Source: Aciduliprofundum sp. MAR08-339
GTDB taxonomy: Archaea; Thermoplasmatota; Thermoplasmata; Thermoplasmatales; Aciduliprofundaceae
Direction: 5' to 3'
Length of the DNA: 64,000 nucleotides
Assembly: GCF_000327505.1 (NCBI RefSeq)
Contig: NC_019942.1
Span: forward strand, 620,001 to 684,000
How positions within the stretch are numbered: position 1 is the stretch's first letter; every line of letters begins with the position of its first letter. The position numbers and the translations under genes were made by a program. The notes below the pieces were generated by a model that was not told the origin of the DNA, made no database searches, and worked only from the letters and a program-made list of their open reading frames with translations. Below are positions 19,235-27,011 of this stretch, one piece after another.

Positions 19235-20293
19235 TCATATGTTTTTCAGAACTTTTAGCAATCTTTCTGTGTTCTCCCAGCGCTGATCTATCCTCTGAGT
19301 TATACTCTCTATCCTTTCCACCTGCTCTATTATCTTTCCTTTCAGATCATCATCGTTCACCATACCTTCTGCCAATCCCATTATCACGGCCAGTGGATTT
19401 CTGATACCGTCCGCGAGAAGTGCAAAGTTCTGTATGTTACTCTCAAGTTCCTTGTAAGCCAGATCTCGGGCCAGATTTAAGTGTCTCTCCCTTATGGCTA
19501 TGCTCAGGTTGTCTGCCATTATCTTGAGAGCCTTTACATCCTCCGAGGTGAGCTCGTAAGGCTCATTTCTCAGTAGAACCACGAGTCCTATGAAATTTTC
19601 ATCTATCCCCATAGTGAGAAACAGGTAGTTTCCACCGTCTATTCTCTTTGTGTGGACCTCCTCTTTACACATATCTTCTTCAATTTCATATTTGTCTTCA
19701 AAATTCCAGTCTGCACCGTATCTGCTCACGGTTTTCAGTCCCTCCTCGCTTTTCAGAATAATCCAGGAAGCGTCAAAGTTGTCATTCTCGCATATTATTC
19801 TTGTTGCCTCTTTGAGCATCATGTCCATATTTTTTTCCCTGAGTAGCACAGAATCCATATTTATAAGGGTGCTAACCAGAGATGTGTAGCGTTGAAGGGA
19901 CTCTATGAGTTTGAGACCAACCTCCTTTACAACGGTTATGTCCCTTGCAAAGTGGAGAACCCTTCTACCCTCACCCGGGATTTCCACAGGCACAACCTCA
20001 ACTATGAAATCTCCAACTATGGTGTTCATCTCGTTTATGGCCCTTCTCTCACCCCTTTTCTTCATCTCCAAAAACGGGCAATCCTCAGGGGGATTGTCTG
20101 TGTTGTGAAAAATCCGATAGCATTTTTCTCCGACGATATCCTTTTTTTCCTTTCTCAGAAGTTTAAGGGTTGTTTCGTTTACATCAAGAATCGTTTGATC
20201 CTCATCGAGAATTATGATTGATTCGGGTGAATAGTTGAAAAGGTAATCCCATTTCAGTTTCCACAAATCATCTGGATTGACATACATTGGCAT
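19235..20293 (-). CDS. PAS-GAF sensor protein with degenerate histidine-kinase remnant
   Basis: A 352-residue soluble sensor. An N-terminal PAS domain (about 15-130, starting LFNYSPESIIILDEDQTI) contains a conserved-looking cysteine pair (EKCYRIFHNTDNPPEDCPF). A GAF domain follows (about 140-270). The C-terminus resembles a HisKA dimerisation helix, but the H-box reads DGIRNPL, with Asp 295 where the phosphorylated His belongs, and the protein ends 57 residues later with no HATPase domain. It cannot be a normal histidine kinase. A TTTAAAATAA element 25 bases upstream suggests its own leaderless transcript. A redox or ligand sensor acting through protein contact is possible. Confidence 0.8.
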   Translation of the reverse strand: MPMYVNPDDLWKLKWDYLFNYSPESIIILDEDQTILDVNETTLKLLRKEKKDIVGEKCYRIFHNTDNPPEDCPFLEMKKRGERRAINEMNTIVGDFIVEVVPVEIPGEGRRVLHFARDITVVKEVGLKLIESLQRYTSLVSTLINMDSVLLREKNMDMMLKEATRIICENDNFDASWIILKSEEGLKTVSRYGADWNFEDKYEIEEDMCKEEVHTKRIDGGNYLFLTMGIDENFIGLVVLLRNEPYELTSEDVKALKIMADNLSIAIRERHLNLARDLAYKELESNIQNFALLADGIRNPLAVIMGLAEGMVNDDDLKGKIIEQVERIESITQRIDQRWENTERLLKVLKNI

Positions 20294-20383
20294 AGCATGC
20301 CCTCATCTTATTTTAAACCTTTCAAATGTTAAGTGTGCCAAAATGGGGGATAGTATTAAGTAGTATTAATCGCATTACTAATT

Positions 20384-20596
20384 ATGGTTGCGGATCCGCA
20401 TTCTTGGTGCATTCTTGCTCTCTTGGTTTTGATTGGCATAGTGCTGCTTGGGAGAATAATACTGAAAATAGCCCTGTGGATAATAATCATACTTGTTGTG
20501 CTCATCGTAATAGGCGGGGGTGTGGCCCTCATATTCAATATATTGAGCTCTTTGAGCATAATGCAGGTTATCCCACAACTCACTGCAATTTTTTAG
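20384..20596 (+). CDS. Small two-helix membrane protein
   Basis: A 70-residue hydrophobic protein with two membrane helices (CILALLVLIGIVLLGRIILK and LWIIIILVVLIVIGGGVALI) and no recognisable domain. A GTATTAAG element about 25 bases before ATG 20384 supports a leaderless promoter. The coding end overlaps the convergent small gene by 17 bases. Function unknown. Confidence 0.55.
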   Translation: MVADPHSWCILALLVLIGIVLLGRIILKIALWIIIILVVLIVIGGGVALIFNILSSLSIMQVIPQLTAIF

Positions 20597-20744
20597 GTCT
20601 GGAGCATATGGCCTGCTCATCCCCGTCGAAAAAAACCTCTCTATCCGGATATTTTTTGGCAAGTTCCATCATAATCTCGTACAACTCGCCAACGGTGATT
20701 TCCGGATGCTCCGAGAGCCTAAGATGAACTATTTTTTCCTCCAT
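20580..20744 (-). CDS. Small acidic protein, 54 residues
   Basis: A short gene reading MEEKIVHLRLSEHPEITVGE onward, with a charged helix (LYEIMMELAKKYPDREVFF) and an ending rich in basic residues. Support for its reality is the near-ideal archaeal promoter: a TATA box on the minus strand (TATTTATACTTA read on plus, 20768-20779) 25 bases before the ATG, implying a leaderless mRNA. I recognise no family. A role as a small regulatory or stress protein would be guesswork. Confidence 0.6.
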   Translation of the reverse strand: MEEKIVHLRLSEHPEITVGELYEIMMELAKKYPDREVFFDGDEQAICSRPKKLQ

Positions 20745-20765
20745 TCAATTATGAAAATATTTTGC

Positions 20766-20779
20766 CCTATTTATACTTA
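20766..20779 (-). promoter_or_regulatory. TATA box for the 54-residue protein gene
   Basis: The minus strand reads TAAGTATAAATAGG, close to the archaeal TATA consensus, centred 25 bases before the start codon at 20744. Confidence 0.65.
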
Positions 20780-20878
20780 ACTCAAACCCGAAACCAAAAG
20801 TTAAATCGCAAATAGACAGATGACGAAGTGCAAATTTATTATGTTTAAATGCAATCACGGAAAAAGGAGGTAATTAAA

Positions 20879-23014
20879 ATGGAAAATTTAGACCCGATAT
20901 TCAAACCAAAAAGTATAGCAATCGTCGGAGCAAGCAGGGATCCAAAGGCCATAGGACATCAATGTGTTAAGAATCTCATAGATTCTGGATATGAGGGTAA
21001 GATATACCCTGTCAATCCCAAGGCCGATGAGATTGCAGGTCTCAAATGCTATCACAGTGTAACTGAGATACCTGACGAGGTTGATATTGCCCTCATCGTT
21101 GTACCGGCAAAGTATGTTCCTGCAGTTACGGAGGAGTGTGGAAAGAAGGGAGTAAAGGGACTCGTTATCATAGCCTCAGGGTTCAGTGAGGTTGGACGTG
21201 AGGACCTTGAAAGGGAGGTTGTGGAAATAGCACACAAGTACGGAATGCGCATTCTGGGTCCTAATGTTGTGGGCATAATGAACAATCCCCTTAAGATGAA
21301 CGCATCCTTTGGTCCGTATCTTCCGTATCCCGGAAAGGCAGCCATGATATCTCAGAGCGGTGCGTTGCTAATAGCCATGGATGCCCGTACCTGGGTGGAT
21401 AAGGTTGGCATATCTCATATGATAAGCATTGGAAACATGGCGGATCTGGATTTTGGAGATCTTATTGAGTATTTCAACAAGGATGAGGATACAAATGTTA
21501 TTTCGCTCTACATAGAGGGCGTTAAGGATGGGCGCAAGTTCCTCAATGCAGCCAAGAACTCCAAGAAGCCCATAATCGCGCTCAAGGCCGGTACTTCAAA
21601 AAGGGGTGCGGCTGCCGCAGCATCGCACACGGGAAGCCTTGCGGGAAGCACCAAAATTTACGAGGCAGCGTTCAAGCAGGGGCACATCGTATGGGCTGAG
21701 AACCTCAACGCTCTCTTCGATGAAACCATGGCTCTGGCCCTTCAGTCCCCAATGCGTGGCGACAATCTTCTCATAATAACAAATGGTGGTGGAGTGGGGG
21801 TTCTTGCAACTGATGCTGCTGAGAGATACGGAGTGCCTATAAAGGATGCCCCTGATGATCTCAAGCTGCTAATGTTCAAGCACATGCCTGAGTTTGGCAA
21901 TCCAAAGAACCCTGTTGACCTCACAGGTATGGCAGACAGACCTCAATACGAGGGTTCAATAAGGGATGCCCTCAAGCACGACTGGGTTGATGGCGTGGTT
22001 GTTCTCTACTGCGAGACATCATTCACGGACCCGATGAACATAGCCGAGGGCATTTACAAGGCTTACAAGGATAGTGGTGCCAGCAAGCCAATAGCCGTGA
22101 GCCTTGTGGGTGGAGAGCGTAGTGTCAAGGCCGGAGAGTGGCTGATAGAGCATGGCATACCCTATTACGATAGCCCCCATGCAGCCGTGCGTGCTCTTGC
22201 TGCCCTGAGAACTTACGGAAGGTATCTTGAGAAGGCATCCAAGGAATTCGTGCCCTACAAGGTTGACAAGCAGAAGGTTGAGGCGATCATAGGAAAGGCA
22301 AAGGCCTGTGGAAGATCCCTGTTAACGGAGCCCGAGGCAAAGGAGGTATTTGCCGCCTATGGCCTGCCCGTGCCAAAGGGTAAGATGGCCAAGAATGTGG
22401 AGGATGCGGTGAAGATTGCCCGTGCAGTTGAGTATCCTGTGGTTATGAAGATAGTCTCGCCCAACATAGTGCACAAGAGCGATGCCGGAGGAGTGAAGGT
22501 GAACATAAAGAGCGATGATGAAGTTCGTAGAGCATTTGAGGAGATCATAGAGAACGCACAGCGCTACGATCCCCGCGCGGAAATACTGGGTGTTTATGTG
22601 CAGCATATGGAACCATGGGGCACGGAAACAATAATAGGAAGCGTCAATGACTCGCAGTTTGGACCCACAGTGATGTTCGGTCTCGGAGGCATATTCGTGG
22701 AAATTTTGAAGGATGTCACATTCCGCATAGCGCCGTTCAGCAAGGATGAGGCCCTTGACATGGTGAAGGAGATAAAAGGATACGGAATACTCCGCGGCGC
22801 TAGGGGTGAGAAGCCTAGGGATATAGAGGCCATAGCGGATGCGGTTAGCAGATTATCGCAATTGGTCTGGGACTTCAGGGATTACATAAAGGAGGTGGAT
22901 GCTAATCCAGTGATTGTTTACGAGAAGGGTCTCAGCGTGGTGGATGCCAGAATAATACTGAAAACTGAGAAGAGCTCCAAGGTGACTCCCAAACCCTTGG
23001 ACAAGTGCGCTTAA
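20879..23014 (+). CDS. ADP-forming acetyl-CoA synthetase, fused alpha-beta
   Basis: A 711-residue acyl-CoA:acid ligase that makes ATP from acyl-CoA, ADP and phosphate, ending peptide or sugar fermentation. The alpha part (about 1-455) has a CoA-binding domain (SIAIVGASRDPKAIG) and the phosphohistidine H250 in AAASHTGSLAG; the beta part (about 480-700) is an ATP-grasp domain with VVMKIVSPNIVHKSDAGGV. ATG 20879 is chosen because GGAGGT at 20866-20871 sits eight bases before it. A TTTAAATG promoter element is near 20844. The gene ends in a hairpin terminator that includes its own stop codon. Confidence 0.95.
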   Translation: MENLDPIFKPKSIAIVGASRDPKAIGHQCVKNLIDSGYEGKIYPVNPKADEIAGLKCYHSVTEIPDEVDIALIVVPAKYVPAVTEECGKKGVKGLVIIASGFSEVGREDLEREVVEIAHKYGMRILGPNVVGIMNNPLKMNASFGPYLPYPGKAAMISQSGALLIAMDARTWVDKVGISHMISIGNMADLDFGDLIEYFNKDEDTNVISLYIEGVKDGRKFLNAAKNSKKPIIALKAGTSKRGAAAAASHTGSLAGSTKIYEAAFKQGHIVWAENLNALFDETMALALQSPMRGDNLLIITNGGGVGVLATDAAERYGVPIKDAPDDLKLLMFKHMPEFGNPKNPVDLTGMADRPQYEGSIRDALKHDWVDGVVVLYCETSFTDPMNIAEGIYKAYKDSGASKPIAVSLVGGERSVKAGEWLIEHGIPYYDSPHAAVRALAALRTYGRYLEKASKEFVPYKVDKQKVEAIIGKAKACGRSLLTEPEAKEVFAAYGLPVPKGKMAKNVEDAVKIARAVEYPVVMKIVSPNIVHKSDAGGVKVNIKSDDEVRRAFEEIIENAQRYDPRAEILGVYVQHMEPWGTETIIGSVNDSQFGPTVMFGLGGIFVEILKDVTFRIAPFSKDEALDMVKEIKGYGILRGARGEKPRDIEAIADAVSRLSQLVWDFRDYIKEVDANPVIVYEKGLSVVDARIILKTEKSSKVTPKPLDKCA

Positions 23015-23031
23015 GCGCACACACTTTTTTT
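23005..23031 (+). terminator. Intrinsic-type terminator spanning the stop codon
   Basis: GTGCGCTTAAGCGCAC (23005-23020) is a perfect 16-base palindrome whose central TTAA contains the TAA stop codon of the acetyl-CoA synthetase. A run of seven T begins at 23025. The combination of a stem and T-run is a bacterial-style terminator. Confidence 0.7.
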
Positions 23032-23086
23032 ATTGATGTTTATAACCGATATATATAGCAAAGTTATACCTACTCTTGGTGATTCC

Positions 23087-23901
23087 ATGAAAAGACAAAA
23101 AAAGTCTTTATGGAATAACCGGAATTATAGGGACTACAGTGATTACACTTATGCTACTTTCTGTGTTGATACCATTCAGCGCCTTTGCTGAAAATAATAA
23201 TTTAGGAACAACGCATGGGAACGCTATATTTCTAAAGAAAGTTACCCTAGAAAGAAAGGATGTCTATGGGAATGCCGTGGACTGTGTTTTGGAGGCGTAT
23301 TTCGTTTATGGGGATTACGGAGAGAATTCAATTGTTTATATATGTTTATATATAAAGAATACCTATCTCCTTCTACCGATGATTCTAATTGGTACCTTAA
23401 AAAGGCATCTTCAACGGATCCAACAACGATAATTGTATTAAGTTCTCCGTATTCTGGTGGCCATCACAATTCCGTATAGGTACCATCACACCCTCTTTGA
23501 TAGAGAAAGAAGAGCAGGCAGGTACTGTAACTTATTCATTTGGTATCTCTGCAAGTGCTTCAGTTTATGCAGAAGCAGCATCTGTGACCATGTCGGCATC
23601 TTCTTATGTTACATGGAGCATCTATGTTTACTATTATAAATTCGGCTGGAGACAGCATACTGAGGATACTTCCTCATGGTATGGGGAGGTAACTGGAGAT
23701 CTGGAGTTTGGTAGATCCTTCACTGGAGGAGTGGCCATGGCCTATTTAAGTTCTGGTGAACAGAGTATACATTACTCTTTCGAGGGAAAATTTCATCATG
23801 ATTGCTGGTATGATCCTTTTGATGATTTTGATAGTGATATAACCCTGAATGGAGATTTTACAGTATACCTCAGTGGTGGCGGTGGTGGAGTTATTGAATA
23901 A
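23087..23901 (+). pseudogene. Frameshifted gene for a secreted beta-rich protein
   Basis: A GGTGAT ribosome site and a GATATATATAGC promoter element precede ATG 23087 (MKRQKK). Coding potential then moves between frames: a clear signal peptide (VITLMLLSVLIPFSAFA) is in the frame entered after the A7 run at 23097-23103; a second segment (EYLSPSTDDSNWYLKKAS) appears after the TATATA stretch near 23350; the last segment, to TAA 23901, runs from about 23480 (QAGTVTYSFGISASASVY). Stitched together it would be a secreted protein of about 270 residues, Ser/Tyr/Gly-rich, ending in a glycine run. Three frame changes in 400 bases indicate a decaying gene, unless they are sequencing errors. It stands directly before an ABC transporter cassette. 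Confidence 0.7.
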
Positions 23902-23969
23902 TTTTTTTACTTTTTTTCCAAAAAAAAAAATAAATATATCTACATGTATTAGGTAGGTGAGTGATTTAT

Positions 23970-24803
23970 ATGATGAGCAAGAAAACCCTCACTATAGTAA
24001 TAATCCTGATACTGCTGGGTGCGGGAGCTGGTTATTACATGTACACCCACCATGGTAGTGGTTTGGTGATTCTAACTGTGGAAAGTGAAAAGAGCAGGTA
24101 CTCCATGGGCGAGAACGTGAATATCATTGTAAAGGTGAAAGCAATAAATGTTGATAATTTTGAGGTTGTTGCCTCTTCAAAATATCCATGTGTTGATGGA
24201 ATCTACATATTCTATTTCCCTTCCCTTAAGGAGTTAAAAAATGTAACCTCACAGATTTCACAGGGTGTCTATTATTCTATCCCTCCTGGAAGTGAATATT
24301 ATGGATTAATTCATTTTGATATTACAAAGCAAAAAACTTATAGGTATCTCTGGAACGACTCAGTTTTTTATGTAGACGATGTTAATTCAGATCCGGAGAA
24401 TGTACATTATTATAGGGCCCCCGCAGGTTATTACCTCTTGTACATAGAAGGCATACAAAAGTGGAAGCTCTGGGGTAATAATACTGACTTTAAGGTTGTA
24501 TACAACAATATGTCCTATTTTTATCTTGGAGGTTTAAATTATACAATAAAAAATAATTTGCTACATATTAACTCCTCCAGCCCTCTTAAATTTGAAGGAA
24601 AGTTGGAAATATGGCAGTACAATGAACTTAATAATAGTGAGAGTTATTATAGAACCATATCCTTTAATTATTCGGGAATGGGTATTTCTCTGAATCTTTC
24701 CAAGTATCTTTCTCTAGGAAAGGATTATATATTATACCTTGACACACCGTATGGAAAATATAAGGTGGGATCCTATGAACCTTCTGCAGGTAAAAAATCT
24801 TAA
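23970..24803 (+). CDS. Membrane-anchored extracellular protein of an ABC cassette
   Basis: A 277-residue protein with an N-terminal membrane anchor (TLTIVIILILLGAGAGYYMY) and an extracellular, aromatic-rich beta region that contains several N-glycosylation sequons. I recognise no family; the first 100 residues (VILTVESEKSRYSMGENVNI) have the look of an Ig-like fold. ATG 23970 follows the GGTGAG ribosome site. An AAATAAATATATC promoter element is near 23927-23940. It overlaps the ABC ATPase gene by 29 bases. The stretch is visibly A+T-richer than its surroundings. Confidence 0.7.
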   Translation: MMSKKTLTIVIILILLGAGAGYYMYTHHGSGLVILTVESEKSRYSMGENVNIIVKVKAINVDNFEVVASSKYPCVDGIYIFYFPSLKELKNVTSQISQGVYYSIPPGSEYYGLIHFDITKQKTYRYLWNDSVFYVDDVNSDPENVHYYRAPAGYYLLYIEGIQKWKLWGNNTDFKVVYNNMSYFYLGGLNYTIKNNLLHINSSSPLKFEGKLEIWQYNELNNSESYYRTISFNYSGMGISLNLSKYLSLGKDYILYLDTPYGKYKVGSYEPSAGKKS

Positions 24804-25620
24804 AAAAACATACTCCAAATGGAGGCATCCGGTAAGGGCTTTAAGAGGCGTATCATTTAGCATAGAGAGGGGTGAAGTTGTGGGTCTTGTCGGTCCAAAT
24901 GGAGCAGGCAAGAGTACCCTGATAAAGATAATTGTTGGTTTTCTGAGGGAAGATGGCGGCAGGGTTGAACTCAGGACAAAAAAACCGATAGGGTATGTTC
25001 AGGAGTACCCCACATTTTTTGATTCATCTGTGGAATTAAATTTAAAATACATTGCGGAACTCACTGATGTACCCGTAGAGAATGTGTATTCTCTTATTGA
25101 AAAGTTCGGGTTGCATGGAAAGGAGAAGATAAACCCTTCAAATCTTTCCAAGGGACAGCAAAAAAGGCTGGCCATAATAAGGGCCCTAATCCACAATCCT
25201 GATTTTATGGTTATGGATGAGCCATTTTCTGGTTTGGATCCGTCTATGGCGATAGGGATAAGAAAAATCATTGAAGAATTAAAAGATAAAAGGAAGACGA
25301 TTTTTATATCCTCCCACAATCTTCTTTATTTAACGCCCGTATGTGATAGAGTAATTTTTATGAACCAAGGGAAGATTGTTGGCGATTATAATTTTGGAAG
25401 ATCTGTTATTTTGAAAGTTATTTTTAAGGGTGAGTTGCCAGAGGATTTTAAGAAATATTCCAATGGTGAGGAGGAACTCCTAATTGAAACCAACAGAGAA
25501 AACATACCGGGAATAATAAGAGAACTGGTGAATGGGAACCTGGATATATACGAGGCGAAAATAGAGGGTTTGGACAGGATATATGAAAGAATTTATATGG
25601 GTGGTGAAGATGAAAAATGA
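24775..25620 (+). CDS. ABC transporter ATP-binding protein
   Basis: A 281-residue exporter-type ATPase. Walker A is GPNGAGKST, the signature is LSKGQQKR, Walker B is FMVMDEPFSGLDP and the switch histidine is in FISSHN. A C-terminal domain of about 70 residues follows. ATG 24775 is chosen for the preceding GGTGGGATC; the upstream open frame lies within the preceding gene. Layout resembles ABC-2 exporters of the CcmA/NosF type. It overlaps the permease gene by 11 bases. Confidence 0.9.
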   Translation: MNLLQVKNLKKTYSKWRHPVRALRGVSFSIERGEVVGLVGPNGAGKSTLIKIIVGFLREDGGRVELRTKKPIGYVQEYPTFFDSSVELNLKYIAELTDVPVENVYSLIEKFGLHGKEKINPSNLSKGQQKRLAIIRALIHNPDFMVMDEPFSGLDPSMAIGIRKIIEELKDKRKTIFISSHNLLYLTPVCDRVIFMNQGKIVGDYNFGRSVILKVIFKGELPEDFKKYSNGEEELLIETNRENIPGIIRELVNGNLDIYEAKIEGLDRIYERIYMGGEDEK

Positions 25621-26509
25621 CTTTCTTACAAATATTAAATACATATTTATATTCAACAAATATTATATTTTAATATCGCTAACACTTGTATTTTTTATCA
25701 GTTTAATAGCCTCTTACGATCAGGCAAATTCCTTCAGTCAATGGTATTTCTATTATATAGCGCATTCTAAAAATATAAATTACCAGGACATAATCAATCA
25801 AATTGAAAATAGTTTCTCTATGTTTTGGTTTAATAGTATTTTTATGATATCAATATTTGTATTTCCAATAGCGAGCATTGTAACATCTAAGTATGAAGTG
25901 AATGACATGAATCAGTATGTTCTTATGTTTAATTATTCCAGAATATCCGTATTTCTCTCTTATTTGATATCATTAATTGTTATGGGGTTTTTGATAATTT
26001 TAGTTAATTGGATTATTTTTATCTTTATATTCTATTATTTAACAGGATTTTTGGAATTTTATTTCAGTTTATTCTTTTTTGCCGTTGTGACATTTATTCT
26101 TCTTCTATTTCTCGGGGGTGCAATTGGCTTTTTAATTAGAAAAACTTCATGGAGTGTTATAATATCAATTTTTCTCTTTATTTTATTATTAATGGTGAGT
26201 GCTATGGCCTATAATAATGGCATCAATTATTTAGAACATCTACACAATATAAGTAGCGTTCAGGAGTATAGAAATGCTTTTCCATTGGTGTGGAAAATTT
26301 TGGTTTTTCTAAATCCAATTTATATATTCCGTAATGTAGTGAATTTACTGCTTTATCCTCAAACCATTTCTATTTCTTCTCAGATATCCTTGGTAGATTT
26401 TCCTTCGATAATTTTTCTTTATTTAGTTTGGTATATATCTGTCATATTGGTGGGATATTTCATCTTTGTGTACAGACATCCCATAAGGAAGGTGGTGAAA
26501 AATGAGTAA
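25610..26509 (+). CDS. ABC-2 type permease
   Basis: A 299-residue membrane protein with six hydrophobic segments and a long extracellular loop after the first helix (about residues 35-70, SYDQANSFSQW onward). This topology fits ABC-2 exporter permeases. ATG 25610 follows GGTGGTGAAG. The gene is extremely A+T-rich, unlike the flanking acetyl-CoA synthetase genes. It pairs with the preceding ATPase; the exported substrate is unknown. Confidence 0.8.
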   Translation: MKNDFLTNIKYIFIFNKYYILISLTLVFFISLIASYDQANSFSQWYFYYIAHSKNINYQDIINQIENSFSMFWFNSIFMISIFVFPIASIVTSKYEVNDMNQYVLMFNYSRISVFLSYLISLIVMGFLIILVNWIIFIFIFYYLTGFLEFYFSLFFFAVVTFILLLFLGGAIGFLIRKTSWSVIISIFLFILLLMVSAMAYNNGINYLEHLHNISSVQEYRNAFPLVWKILVFLNPIYIFRNVVNLLLYPQTISISSQISLVDFPSIIFLYLVWYISVILVGYFIFVYRHPIRKVVKNE

Positions 26510-26972
26510 GAAAGGATATATTTTTTTAATAATCATAATCGTTGGAATAGTGGTTGTTGCAGCGGCGATAAATATGCAGCAGAAGCCAAAGAGAAGAAGT
26601 CAGTTACCTCCTGAGTTCAGGCCCAGTGGAACACTTGTTGAAACCTTCAGCATATCCGGAGTTGGAGAAAAGGGATTTTATGTGAACAAAACATGGAAAT
26701 ACATGGAGGTTTGGATAAGTTACGATGCTTCTACTGTGAGTCCAAACAGTTCTGTGCTGCTTTACGATAGCGAGGGACATCTTCAGAATAAATTCAATAT
26801 TGAATATTTAAATAAACCTGGGACTAAATTAGAGGAAAGTGCAGAAATTACTCTATATAGTCCTCCTTTAATAAAAGGGCCCTATGGAGAGTGGAAAGTG
26901 GTGTACAACCTACCCAAGGATGCTGATTTCAAAGTATCCATATACGAAACGCCTCTAAATTCAACCAAATAG
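26502..26972 (+). CDS. Membrane-anchored extracellular protein closing the ABC cassette
   Basis: A 156-residue protein with an N-terminal helix (GYIFLIIIIVGIVVVAAAI), a basic linker (KPKRRS) and a beta-rich domain (TWKYMEVWISYDASTVSPN). No family recognised. Its ATG at 26502 overlaps the permease gene and follows GGTGGTG. Together with the first gene of the cassette it gives the exporter two anchored outside partners. Confidence 0.65.
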   Translation: MSKKGYIFLIIIIVGIVVVAAAINMQQKPKRRSQLPPEFRPSGTLVETFSISGVGEKGFYVNKTWKYMEVWISYDASTVSPNSSVLLYDSEGHLQNKFNIEYLNKPGTKLEESAEITLYSPPLIKGPYGEWKVVYNLPKDADFKVSIYETPLNSTK

Positions 26973-27011
26973 TAGGCAATCTTTTTAATTCTCCTCGCCA
27001 TTCCCTTTTTT

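Noticed and set aside
23055-23075. GTTATACCTA as a second copy of the metal operator half-site
   Set aside because: Only one half-site matches and there is no palindrome.
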